A stretch of 64,000 nucleotides of DNA from Hydrogenothermus sp964516095 (GTDB lineage: Bacteria; Aquificota; Aquificia; Aquificales; Hydrogenothermaceae), in NCBI GenBank assembly GCA_964516095.1, contig CAZEYS010000001.1, positions 14,280 to 78,279 of the forward strand. Reading direction: 5' to 3'. The position numbers and the translations under genes are program-made. Under the pieces are notes generated by a model. The model did not search any database. It was not told the origin of the DNA and was given only the letters and a program-made list of their open reading frames with translations. Below, in pieces: positions 17,737 through 25,720 of the stretch; positions within the stretch are counted from its first letter, which is position 1, and each line of letters starts with the position of its first letter.

Positions 17737-18393
17737 TTACCTGTTATGCATCATATATCTTTCATTATGATTTTCTCCAATATTATGCTCTTTTTCTGTA
17801 TTTTGTAGATTTACTCTTTCTTGTATCATTTCTCTTTTTTCTTCGAGATTGTGTTCTCTTTCCATTATTCTTTCCATATGGTTTTCCATAGTATGTTCCA
17901 TTCTACCTTCCATCATTTCTTCTTTTTCTGTAAAGTTATGTTCTCTTTCTTTCGCTTTTTCCATATAGTTTTTCATGTTATGTTCCATCTTATTACCCAT
18001 GTGAATACTTTCTTTACGTTCATTTTCATGTTCGTGCAACATATTAACTATCTTATTGATAAGCATTTTTCTTTTTTCAGCAGAAATTTCTCTTAATTTT
18101 AGCTTTAGCTGATTCATGTACTTATATTTTTCTTCTACTGGAGCATTCTTAACTTTTTCAATTAATTGTTTGATATCAGATGGTACTTCAGGATTTGTAG
18201 CACTATTTTCATGTTCTACAGATACTCCTCTGCCATCTTTCTCTACGGAAATTGTTTGGTTACTCGTACTAACATTGTGATCAATTTTAACTTGATTTGT
18301 GTTAGTATTATTTGAGCTTGCCTGTGGTGCTGCTACTGCTAAACCAACACTGAGATAAAAAATAGCGCCGGTTAATAATTTTTTTCCTTTCAT
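17737..18393 (-). CDS. Exported Met/His/Glu-rich repeat protein
   Basis: Residues 1-21 form a signal peptide ending AVAAP. Residues 22-70 are Asn/Ser/Thr-rich; residues 72-130 are helical. Residues 136-193 hold two tandem 29-residue repeats with the pattern MEH-M-N-ME-(K/R)-REHN, followed by a partial third to the C terminus. The sequence is unusually rich in Met, His and Glu, with no Cys, and has MExxM and EHN clusters that could bind soft metals such as Cu, Ag or Ni. It is predicted to be periplasmic or secreted and first gene of the operon with the barrel and two-component system. No family recognised; a metal-sequestering role is inference. Confidence 0.7.
   Translation of the reverse strand: MKGKKLLTGAIFYLSVGLAVAAPQASSNNTNTNQVKIDHNVSTSNQTISVEKDGRGVSVEHENSATNPEVPSDIKQLIEKVKNAPVEEKYKYMNQLKLKLREISAEKRKMLINKIVNMLHEHENERKESIHMGNKMEHNMKNYMEKAKEREHNFTEKEEMMEGRMEHTMENHMERIMEREHNLEEKREMIQERVNLQNTEKEHNIGENHNERYMMHNR
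17815..17988 (-). repeat. Two tandem 87-bp coding repeats (29 residues each)
   Basis: Residues 136-164 and 165-193 of the Met/His-rich protein align without gaps, with identical MEH, REHN and EKxEM positions. The DNA copies are also recognisably alike, which suggests fairly recent duplication or strong constraint on the repeat. Confidence 0.75.
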
Positions 18394-18431
18394 GATAATA
18401 ACCTCCAGAAATGATTTATTTACTGAAGATT

Positions 18432-18466
18432 ATTGTAGGATACTAATGTTAACTGAAAGTTAACTG
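18432..18466 (-). promoter_or_regulatory. Candidate response-regulator site and promoter of the Met/His-rich operon
   Basis: On the minus strand CAGTTAAC occurs twice, starting 11 bp apart (plus-strand copies GTTAACTG at 18448-18455 and 18459-18466). Tandem direct repeats at one helical turn are the usual binding pattern of OmpR/PhoB regulators. A TACAAT -10 element (18432-18437) follows about 10 bp downstream and no good -35 is present, as expected for an activator-dependent promoter. The repeat overlaps the last codons of tatD. Ribosome site CTGGAGG lies before the ATG at 18393. Confidence 0.5.
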
Positions 18467-19212
18467 ATTCTTAAAACTCTTTTAGCGTTTTGATCAGTTA
18501 TTTTCTCGAGTTCTTCAGGAGATAATCCAAGTAGGTTTGCAACAAAGTCTCGAGTATAAAATATATAAGGAGGTTTATTAGGTTTTCCTCTTTTTTTCTG
18601 GGGAGCAAGAAATGGACTATCAGTTTCTAACAGAAGTCTGTCAAGTGGAACCTTCTTTAAGACTTCTCTAAGATTATCTGCTTTTGGATATGTTACATTC
18701 CCTGCAAATGAAATATAAAATCCCATATCAACAGCTGACTGCATAAGTCTCATGTCTCCCCCAAAACAGTGAAGAATACCGTTAGATTCAAATGGAGCAT
18801 ATTTTTCCAATATTTTTTCTGTATCTCTGTTTGCTTCTCTGGAATGAACTACTATTGGAAGGTTTAGTTCTTTTGCCAGTTCTATTTGTCTTTCAAAAAA
18901 GTACTGCTGTCGGTCTTTAGGAGTATAGTCTCTATAATAATCCAGGCCACATTCTCCTACTGCTATAACTTTTTTATTTTTTTGTATTAACGATTTTAAA
19001 TCTTGTATGTCTTCATCTGTTATATCTTTAATATCATACGGATGATAACCTATAGATGCATAAACATTTTCATACTTGTTTGCTATGTCTATAGCTTTTG
19101 GTATCTCCTCTTTATCACAACCAATTGTTAAAAGAAAATCAAGAGAGCTTACACTCTCCTGAAGGTCGTTTTCTCCTTTTAACATATCCAAATGACAGTG
19201 TGTGTCAATCAT
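18460..19212 (-). CDS. tatD: TatD-family metal-dependent DNase
   Basis: The 250-residue TIM-barrel protein has the full metal-binding set: IDTHCHLD at the N terminus, GECGLDYYRD, VVHSREA, LHCFGGD and LLETDSPFLAPQ. Family members are 3'-5' exonucleases or D-aminoacyl-tRNA/peptide-related hydrolases; DNase activity is the usual annotation. It is last in the tilS-ftsH-tatD run, 12 bp after ftsH. Confidence 0.93.
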   Translation of the reverse strand: MIDTHCHLDMLKGENDLQESVSSLDFLLTIGCDKEEIPKAIDIANKYENVYASIGYHPYDIKDITDEDIQDLKSLIQKNKKVIAVGECGLDYYRDYTPKDRQQYFFERQIELAKELNLPIVVHSREANRDTEKILEKYAPFESNGILHCFGGDMRLMQSAVDMGFYISFAGNVTYPKADNLREVLKKVPLDRLLLETDSPFLAPQKKRGKPNKPPYIFYTRDFVANLLGLSPEELEKITDQNAKRVLRIS

Positions 19213-19224
19213 AATTTATTCTCC

Positions 19225-21117
19225 TTATACAGGGTCTGGTAGAGTTCCAGGTGGAACATCAGGAGCTGAAGAATCAGATATCACTGTAACTTCTTTATTT
19301 CTACATTTATTTACTACAGGAACTCCATACTCTTCTAATACCTGGAAAAACTCTTCACAGGTTATTGTTTCCTTGTCAAGGAGCAATTCCACAATTGCAA
19401 CAACTGCATCTTTATAATTTTCAATTATATTCTTCGCTTTTTGATAACTTTCTCTTAATATCTTATTTACCTGCTCGTCTATTTTTCTTGCCGTTTCTTC
19501 ACTTATTTCTGGTGCCTGAGATGGAACAAATGGGTTATTTCTACTTGTAGATACGTGAATTGGTCCAATTTCATCAAACATTCCCCATGCTGCTACCATT
19601 CTGTATGCAAGTTCAGTTGCCCTCATAAGGTCATTTTCTGCACCTGTTGTTATACCATCTTTTCCATAAAATACTTCTTCTGCAGCTCTTCCTCCAAACA
19701 GCTGTAATATTCTTGCCATAAGGTCTTTTTTAGAGTATATGTGTCTATCTTCTTCTGGAAGGTTTACGGTAACCCCTAAAGCCATACCTCTTGGAATGAT
19801 AGAAACTTTATGAAGTGGGTCCGCCTCTTTTAGCATTACACTTACAAGAGCATGACCAACTTCGTGATATGCAATTTTTTCTTTTTCTGCAGGCGTTATT
19901 GCCATTCCTTTTCTTTCAAGGCCCATCATTATTCTATCCATAGCATCTTCGAATTCTTTCATTGATACTTTTTCTTTTCCTCTTCTTGCTGCAAGTAATG
20001 CTGCCTCGTTTACTACATTCGCAAGGTCTGCCCCTGAAAATCCTGGCGTTCCTCTTGCTATTACCATTAAATCAACATCATTATCCAGTGGAATATTTTT
20101 CTTTTTAACATGAACCTTAAGAATTTCATACCTACCCTTTACATCTGGCTTCGGTACTGCAATCTGTCTATCAAATCTTCCTGGTCTTAGCAATGCAGGG
20201 TCTAATATGTCTGGTCTGTTTGTAGCAGCAATTACTATAATTCCTTCGTTAGAATCAAAACCATCTAACTCAACCAATAGTTGGTTTAAAGTTTGCTCTC
20301 TTTCATCATGTCCACCACCAAAGCCAACACCACTTCTTGCTCTACCAACAGCGTCTATTTCATCTATAAATACAAGACACGGTGCATGTTTTTTCGCAGT
20401 TTCAAAAAGGTCTCTTACTCTCGCAGCTCCAACTCCAACAAACATCTCCACAAAATCTGAACCGGATATTGATATAAATGGAACGTTTGCCTCACCAGCT
20501 ATTGCTTTGGCTAAAAGAGTTTTCCCAACACCAGGATCTCCGTATAGAAGAATTCCTTTAGGAGCTCTACCCCCTAGTCTTTTAAATCTTTCTGGATCTT
20601 TTAAAAAGTCAATAATTTCTTTTACTTCTTCTTTTACTTCATCCATTCCAGCAACATCATCTAATTTTACATTTGGCTTTTCTTCTAAATAAACTTTAGC
20701 TTTACTTTTAGCAAATGAAAACGCTCTATTGGTTCCACCTGACATCTGCCGCATCATAAAAATCCATAAACCTATAAACAAGATTATTGGTAACCAGGAT
20801 ACCAGTAAAGTCATAATCCAGCTATGGCTTTCAGTTGGGATAACTTCAACTTTTACACCATTCTCTGAAAGAATATCGTATATTTTTGAATACCCCTCAG
20901 GAACAGCAGTTTCTATTTTCTTCCCATCTGATGTGGTTGCCGTAATTTCTGTTCCTTTGACAACGGCTTCTTTTATTTTATTTTCCTGTACCATCTGTAT
21001 AAAATCTGTAAAAGGCACTTTATTACTTGATACTTGTTGGTTGCCAATCAAATTAAAAGCAAGTATCATTAAAGCACCTATTAAAAACCATATTATTAGG
21101 CTCTTTGATAACTGCAA
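19225..21117 (-). CDS. ftsH: ATP-dependent zinc metalloprotease FtsH
   Basis: FtsH degrades unstable membrane and cytoplasmic proteins at the inner membrane. Two N-terminal membrane helices (residues 8-25 and about 100-123) flank a periplasmic region. The AAA+ module has Walker A GDPGVGKTLLAKAIA, Walker B LVFIDEIDAVG and the SRH region (ATNRPDILDPALLRPGRFDR). The protease domain has HEVGH. The start is a TTG preceded by GGAGG, and the 630-residue length is normal. The C-terminal tail after residue 600 ends in an acidic/proline stretch (SDSSAPDVPPGTLPDPV) that is probably disordered. It follows tilS by 2 bp, an arrangement common in bacteria. Confidence 0.97.
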   Translation of the reverse strand: MQLSKSLIIWFLIGALMILAFNLIGNQQVSSNKVPFTDFIQMVQENKIKEAVVKGTEITATTSDGKKIETAVPEGYSKIYDILSENGVKVEVIPTESHSWIMTLLVSWLPIILFIGLWIFMMRQMSGGTNRAFSFAKSKAKVYLEEKPNVKLDDVAGMDEVKEEVKEIIDFLKDPERFKRLGGRAPKGILLYGDPGVGKTLLAKAIAGEANVPFISISGSDFVEMFVGVGAARVRDLFETAKKHAPCLVFIDEIDAVGRARSGVGFGGGHDEREQTLNQLLVELDGFDSNEGIIVIAATNRPDILDPALLRPGRFDRQIAVPKPDVKGRYEILKVHVKKKNIPLDNDVDLMVIARGTPGFSGADLANVVNEAALLAARRGKEKVSMKEFEDAMDRIMMGLERKGMAITPAEKEKIAYHEVGHALVSVMLKEADPLHKVSIIPRGMALGVTVNLPEEDRHIYSKKDLMARILQLFGGRAAEEVFYGKDGITTGAENDLMRATELAYRMVAAWGMFDEIGPIHVSTSRNNPFVPSQAPEISEETARKIDEQVNKILRESYQKAKNIIENYKDAVVAIVELLLDKETITCEEFFQVLEEYGVPVVNKCRNKEVTVISDSSAPDVPPGTLPDPV

Positions 21118-21119
21118 TT

Positions 21120-22463
21120 TTAGACCTCCTTTATTTCAAAGCAAATAATTTGCTTAGAGTTTTCTTTTATAGGAAAATATGCACTTCTTTTGTATCCTGC
21201 AAGCCATAATATTTTATCCCGAAAAATCACTAAAGGTATATTCTTTCTCATATTTTTAGGTACTTTTAAGTTTATAAACACATCTTTTAATTTTTTTTCT
21301 GAAGAGCCAAAAGGTTTGAATCTATCTCCCTCTTTTCTGTTTCTAACGATAAATAAAGTATTCTCGTTTAAATCCGGAATATCAAAACAGACAACATTTT
21401 TTTCATTTTTTATATCTGGAAGATTTTCCTTATCTGTTATAAATGCCTTTATTTTTAAATTTGCTTCTTTTATAAAAACCTCCTGTCCAGGTTTTAAATA
21501 ATACTCATAAGAAATATTATTTTCATGTGTTATTTTTTCTATCTGAATTATGTTATTTTTCTTTACCAGGTAAAAATCCTTACATATTTGCAATCTATAA
21601 TTAGCTTTATCTAAATTTTTTAATATGTTATAAATTTGACGATATGATACTTTGCATTTTGTTTTATTTAAAACCCATAAGTCTAAGAATCTGTATAAAA
21701 CCGGTTTTTCTATATCGGTTATATCTATTTGGTTTTTCTCTAACTCTATCTCTTTTACTCTTTGGCTAAAATATTCTTCATCAACACTTATTAGTTGAGA
21801 CATTACAAAAAGGGAGTCCTCTATAGATGGATTTACTTTTTTTAATAAGGGGATAACCTCTAATCTTACTTTATTTCTCATGTATTCTGTAGAATAATTT
21901 GTCATATCTTCTTTAAACTCAATGTTCTTTTCCATAGCGTACTTTTTTATTTCGTCTTTTTTTAAATAGTACAAAGGCCTTATTATGAAGTTTTCTTTTG
22001 GTTTGAATCCTTGTAAACCTTTCTTATTACCCTGGATAAACCATAAAATCACTGTTTCAACTAAATCAGAAAGATGATGTCCCGTAGCTAATTTATTAAA
22101 ATCCTTTCGCTGTAAAATTTCTGTGAAAAATTTATATCTTTCTTCTCTGCCTTTTTCTTCAATTGATTTATTTTCAGACCGAGCCAGTTCTGGGACGTTA
22201 ACCTTTTTTATGAAAAATTCTATACCAAATTTTTGTGCAACCTGTTCAATAAAACTTTCCTCTTCATTGGCTTCTTTTCTTATTCCGTGGTTAAGGTAAG
22301 CAATGGCAAGCCTATCTATATTTAAATAATTTTTAAATTTATTGAGCAGATAAGTTAGTACTGAAGAGTCTACACCTGCTGAGTAGGCGATAAGAATTTT
22401 ATCTTTGGGAGATATGAGATTAAAATCTCTTATTGCCTGTAAAAACTTTTTTTCAACATTCAT
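21120..22463 (-). CDS. tilS: tRNA(Ile)-lysidine synthetase
   Basis: TilS converts C34 of tRNA-Ile2 (CAU anticodon) to lysidine so that it reads AUA. The N-terminal PP-loop SAGVDSSVLTYLL and the HGIRKEA...EE and GHHLSDLVETV motifs are present; the C-terminal TilS_C region carries RKEGDRFKPFG. The 447-residue length is normal. The ATG lies only 5 nt after the encoded CCA end of a CAT-anticodon tRNA, with no ribosome site between, so tRNA processing would leave a leaderless mRNA. Confidence 0.95.
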   Translation of the reverse strand: MNVEKKFLQAIRDFNLISPKDKILIAYSAGVDSSVLTYLLNKFKNYLNIDRLAIAYLNHGIRKEANEEESFIEQVAQKFGIEFFIKKVNVPELARSENKSIEEKGREERYKFFTEILQRKDFNKLATGHHLSDLVETVILWFIQGNKKGLQGFKPKENFIIRPLYYLKKDEIKKYAMEKNIEFKEDMTNYSTEYMRNKVRLEVIPLLKKVNPSIEDSLFVMSQLISVDEEYFSQRVKEIELEKNQIDITDIEKPVLYRFLDLWVLNKTKCKVSYRQIYNILKNLDKANYRLQICKDFYLVKKNNIIQIEKITHENNISYEYYLKPGQEVFIKEANLKIKAFITDKENLPDIKNEKNVVCFDIPDLNENTLFIVRNRKEGDRFKPFGSSEKKLKDVFINLKVPKNMRKNIPLVIFRDKILWLAGYKRSAYFPIKENSKQIICFEIKEV

Positions 22464-22468
22464 TTTAA

Positions 22469-22545
22469 TGGTGGCGGTGGCAGGACTCGAACCTGCGACT
22501 CCGCGGATATGAGCCGCGTGCTCTAACCAGCTGAGCTACACCGCC
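22469..22545 (-). tRNA. tRNA with CAT anticodon, probably elongator tRNA-Met (tRNA-Ile2 not excluded)
   Basis: A full cloverleaf is readable on the minus strand: acceptor GGCGGTG/CACCGCC, discriminator A, D arm GCTC...GAGC, anticodon stem CGCGG/CCGCG with loop CTCATAT (anticodon CAT), T arm GCAGG-TTCGAGT-CCTGC. CCA is encoded at 22469-22471. The paired first base (G-C) rules out initiator tRNA, which needs a 1-72 mismatch. The GGCGG-GTAGCTCAG opening resembles elongator Met, but the adjacent tilS acts on the Ile2 isoacceptor with the same anticodon. Confidence 0.93.
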
Positions 22546-22559
22546 ATACGTTGTTTTAT

Positions 22560-22838
22560 TTATGCCGAGAGTGAGGCTTTCGCCTGGTTTATTTTTCTTG
22601 CATATCTAGATACTCTTCTTGCTGCTTCATTTTTATGAATTGCACCTTTCGCAGCAGCTCTATATGCAATTTTTTGTGCAAGTGGTAGAAGGCTCTCTGC
22701 TGTTTGGATATCCCCAGCTTTTAGAGCTTCTCTTATTCTTTTGAAAGCTGTTTTCATACGAGAAATATGATATCTATTAATTAATCTTCTTTTTTGTGAT
22801 TGTCTTATTCTTTTTTTAGCACTTTTTGTATGCGCCAT
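22560..22838 (-). CDS. rpsT: 30S ribosomal protein S20
   Basis: The 92-residue, highly basic protein starts MAHTKSAKKRIRQSQKRR, the S20 signature, and ends in an Ala-rich helix (AARRVSRYARKINQAKASL). It binds 16S rRNA early in 30S assembly. Ribosome site AAGGAGG precedes the ATG. The CAT tRNA and tilS follow on the same strand after 14 bp, so they may share a transcript. Confidence 0.97.
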   Translation of the reverse strand: MAHTKSAKKRIRQSQKRRLINRYHISRMKTAFKRIREALKAGDIQTAESLLPLAQKIAYRAAAKGAIHKNEAARRVSRYARKINQAKASLSA

Positions 22839-22992
22839 AAATTCCTCCTTAAAGTTGTAAACAATAGTTTAATATATTTGAACACCCAAATTCAAGACTA
22901 ATATTTTATATCAGCTCTTATAAGTTGTAAAGTATTTAAAAATATATTAAGCTAATTATTCAAAATTTCCATCAAATTCTGGAGGTAACGAA

Positions 22993-24195
22993 TTGGCAAA
23001 TATATCCATTGGAAAGCTTGAATTTCCCAAAGTCAGCGAACAACCAGTTGAAATTGTAGAGAGAAAAGGGACTGGTCATCCTGATACAATTTGCGATGCT
23101 CTTGGAGAAGAATTATCAATAGCTCTTTCTGAAATGTACTTGAAGGAATGTGGAGCTATTATGCACCACAATGTAGATAAAGCTCTACTTATAGGTGGTA
23201 TTGCTGAACCTCAATTTGGTGGTGGCTTTATGGTATCACCTATTGAGGTATACTTAACAGGTAGAGCAATTAATGAGTATAACGGAAAAAGACTTCCTGT
23301 AGAAGAACTGGCTGTTGAAACAGCCCACAGGTGGTTAAAGGAAAATATCCCAAATTTAGATGTTTCCAATCATATTATTATTATTCCTAAATTAAAACCG
23401 GGTTCTAAAGACCTTGTAGAACTTTTTGAAAGGTTTCAGAAAAAAGGTGAAGTTCCTCTTGCAAATGACACATCTTTTGGAACAGGTTTTGCTCCATTTG
23501 ATGACACTGAAACTATTGTTTATGAAGTAGAAAGGGCTCTAAATAGTAAGGAGTTTAAAAAAGACCATCCGTATGTTGGTGAAGATATAAAAGTAATGGG
23601 TGTCAGGAATAATGATGAAATTAGAGTAACAATAGCTATGGCTTTTGTTGATAAATATATCAAAGATTTGAAAGATTATATAGAAAAGAAAGAAATTGTT
23701 GAAAATTACGCATATGCACTTGCTCAAAAATTAACAGATAAAGAAGTTAAGATATTTTTAAATACTGCAGATGATATAGAAAACGGGTCTGTTTATATAA
23801 CAGTCACTGGAACATCAGCTGAAGCTGGTGATGATGGCCAAATTGGAAGAGGAAATAGAGTAAATGGTCTAATTACTCCTTATAGACCTATGAGTTTAGA
23901 AGCTGCTGCCGGGAAAAACCCTGTATCACATATTGGAAAGATATATAATACAGCTGCTATGGATATGGCAGAAAGGATTGTGGCAGAAATAGAAGAAGTG
24001 GAAGAAGCATACGTTTATCTTGTAAGTCAGATAGGAAAACCAATTACAGAACCTCAGGTTTGTGATATAAAACTAAGAACGAATAAAGATATAAAAGGTA
24101 TTGAAGAAATAGCTAAAAAAATAGCTCAAGAAGAAATAGATAATCTCCCTAACACCTGGAAAAAATTCTTAGAAAGACACTTTAGACTTTATTAA
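22993..24195 (+). CDS. S-adenosylmethionine synthetase, archaeal type
   Basis: The protein makes S-adenosylmethionine from methionine and ATP. It belongs to the archaeal-type family, not the usual bacterial MetK: it opens with KLEFPKVSEQPVEIVERKGTGHPD-like sequence and has GGIAEPQFGGG and the GDDGQIGRGNRVNGLI segment. The start is a TTG with GGAGGT at good spacing; 400 residues matches the archaeal enzyme. Presence in a bacterium implies old transfer from archaea, or shared descent among thermophiles. speD, which consumes its product, is at 61.65 kb. Confidence 0.95.
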   Translation: MANISIGKLEFPKVSEQPVEIVERKGTGHPDTICDALGEELSIALSEMYLKECGAIMHHNVDKALLIGGIAEPQFGGGFMVSPIEVYLTGRAINEYNGKRLPVEELAVETAHRWLKENIPNLDVSNHIIIIPKLKPGSKDLVELFERFQKKGEVPLANDTSFGTGFAPFDDTETIVYEVERALNSKEFKKDHPYVGEDIKVMGVRNNDEIRVTIAMAFVDKYIKDLKDYIEKKEIVENYAYALAQKLTDKEVKIFLNTADDIENGSVYITVTGTSAEAGDDGQIGRGNRVNGLITPYRPMSLEAAAGKNPVSHIGKIYNTAAMDMAERIVAEIEEVEEAYVYLVSQIGKPITEPQVCDIKLRTNKDIKGIEEIAKKIAQEEIDNLPNTWKKFLERHFRLY

Positions 24196-24207
24196 TTTTT
24201 CTTTAGA

Positions 24208-24229
24208 AGGGGCTTCTAAAAAGGCCCCT
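24208..24229. terminator. Hairpin between convergent metK and a small gene
   Basis: AGGGGC (24208-24213) / GCCCCT (24224-24229) with a 10-nt loop in the 38-bp convergent gap. There is a weak T-rich stretch on either side only (ccctttaaa), so it may serve as a bidirectional terminator of modest strength. Confidence 0.45.
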
Positions 24230-24233
24230 CCCT

Positions 24234-24407
24234 TTAAACATATATATCAATTATCCCTTTACCTGTTTTTTTCCTTTGAACTTTGTTTTCTAATTTTTTT
24301 AAGACCTTTTTTGACTTTTTTCTCTTTAAAAGCCAAGTTTTCGGTCTTCTGTCAGTATCTGATACTGGCTTAACAGGTAATACTTCTTGTGTATAGAAGC
24401 TTTCCAT
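24234..24407 (-). CDS. 57-residue very basic protein of unknown function
   Basis: An open frame from ATG (24407) to TAA (24234-24236), encoding MESFYTQEVLPVKPVSDT followed by a lysine/arginine-rich region (LLKRKKSKKVLKK) and a hydrophobic end GKGIIDIYV. It fills most of the gap between the metK terminator and the MFS gene and uses codons like its neighbours. A weak AAGG lies about 11 nt upstream. The basic body suggests nucleic-acid or ribosome binding, but I recognise no family. Confidence 0.5.
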   Translation of the reverse strand: MESFYTQEVLPVKPVSDTDRRPKTWLLKRKKSKKVLKKLENKVQRKKTGKGIIDIYV

Positions 24408-24448
24408 AATACTGTAACCTTATATTTATTGTTTTTAATATTATCGAA

Positions 24449-25651
24449 CTATTTAGTTTGTTTTTTTACATTTTCAGGCATTTGCATAGTTAAAACAAGT
24501 AAAAGCCATACAAATGTTATTACCCCAACAAAGAGAAATACTGCATACTCACCGTATTTTAGCAGATAACCAGCAGCAACACCTCCAACAAAAGCACCTA
24601 AAAATTGAGATGTATTAAATACACCGGATGCTGTTCCTTTTAAATGTTTTGGTGCGTATTTACTCATTAATGAAGGCATAATAGGTTCAAGCATCATAAA
24701 TCCAGAGAAATATACAATTATAGCTATTACTGCAGGAACAAATGAATTTTCAAATTTTATAAATAATCCAAAAGATATCAGCAGTATTACTATTGCAGCT
24801 ATTTTTACCTCTTTTATCAAACCTTTTTTTTCAGCTATTATCGTTGATGGAACCATTATAGTTAAACCAACTAAAAACATTATTAGATAAACTTTCCATA
24901 TATCAGAAGGAGGTATAAATTTTTCCAGAATTAGAGGAGATACAGTAAAAACCGCTGTTAATCCCATATGAAGTGTAAACATACCAAAATCCATTTTTAG
25001 AAGGTTTTTATCTTTTAGAACTGTTCCTAGATACGAACCTGTAAATTCTGCGTCATCATGATGAGTTATAACTTTAGGTCTTGGTAAGCCCCATATAATG
25101 TAAGGTAAAGAGATTAAAGCCAGTATGGCTGTAAATGTAAAAACCCCACCAAGACCAAAATGTGCAGCAATTAATGGCCCTACAACCATTCCAAAGGCAA
25201 AAGCCATACCAATAGAAGCACCAATAGTTGCCATTGCTCTTGTTCTTACTTCTTCTCGTGTCAGGTCTGCTATCAATGCAATTACCACAGATGAAACTGC
25301 TCCCATACCTTGTAAAAACCTACCAATGATAAGCCAGTAAATATTCTGTTCGTAAGATGCATAAGCTGCCAAACTACTGCCTAAGAAAAATATAATTGTA
25401 GAAAAAATTAAAATGGGAATTCTACCGTACTTATCACTCCACAAGCCATATGGAATTTGAAATATTGCCTGTGTTAAACCATAAGCGCCAATTGCAAGAC
25501 CAACTAAAAAAGAAGTTGCTCCTGGAAACTTGGATGCATAAATAGATAAAACTGGTAAAACTAAGAATAAACCCAGCATACGAAGAGAAAATACACCTGC
25601 TAGTCCTAATGTTGCTTTTTTCTCTTCAGGTGTAAAATCTTTATCTATCAT
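24449..25651 (-). CDS. Major facilitator superfamily transporter
   Basis: This 400-residue protein has about 12 membrane helices and the MFS motif A between helices 2 and 3 (GLWSDKYGRIPILI). A second half-repeat follows a central cytoplasmic loop rich in charges (PKVITHHDDAEFTGS). The length and GxLSDKxGR motif suit drug/H+ antiporters or sugar efflux. It starts with ATG after GGAGG and is divergent from the acyl-CoA synthetase gene by a 69-bp gap. Substrate unknown. Confidence 0.85.
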   Translation of the reverse strand: MIDKDFTPEEKKATLGLAGVFSLRMLGLFLVLPVLSIYASKFPGATSFLVGLAIGAYGLTQAIFQIPYGLWSDKYGRIPILIFSTIIFFLGSSLAAYASYEQNIYWLIIGRFLQGMGAVSSVVIALIADLTREEVRTRAMATIGASIGMAFAFGMVVGPLIAAHFGLGGVFTFTAILALISLPYIIWGLPRPKVITHHDDAEFTGSYLGTVLKDKNLLKMDFGMFTLHMGLTAVFTVSPLILEKFIPPSDIWKVYLIMFLVGLTIMVPSTIIAEKKGLIKEVKIAAIVILLISFGLFIKFENSFVPAVIAIIVYFSGFMMLEPIMPSLMSKYAPKHLKGTASGVFNTSQFLGAFVGGVAAGYLLKYGEYAVFLFVGVITFVWLLLVLTMQMPENVKKQTK

Positions 25652-25720
25652 CTATTGACGTCCTCCTTTTTCGATACTAAGTTTATACTTACCATTATAC
25701 TCCTGAAAGGTAAATATACA

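Noticed and set aside
17821..18096. Plus-strand ORF of 91 residues opposite the Met/His-rich gene
   Set aside because: It is Phe/Ser/His-rich from reading the repeats backwards, with no ribosome site; a shadow of the repeats.
20207..20692. Plus-strand ORF of 161 residues opposite ftsH
   Set aside because: It lies antisense to the ATPase domain of a clear FtsH and has no recognisable domain or ribosome site.
22469..22545. Initiator tRNA-fMet
   Set aside because: The 1-72 pair is G-C, whereas initiator tRNAs have a mismatch there.
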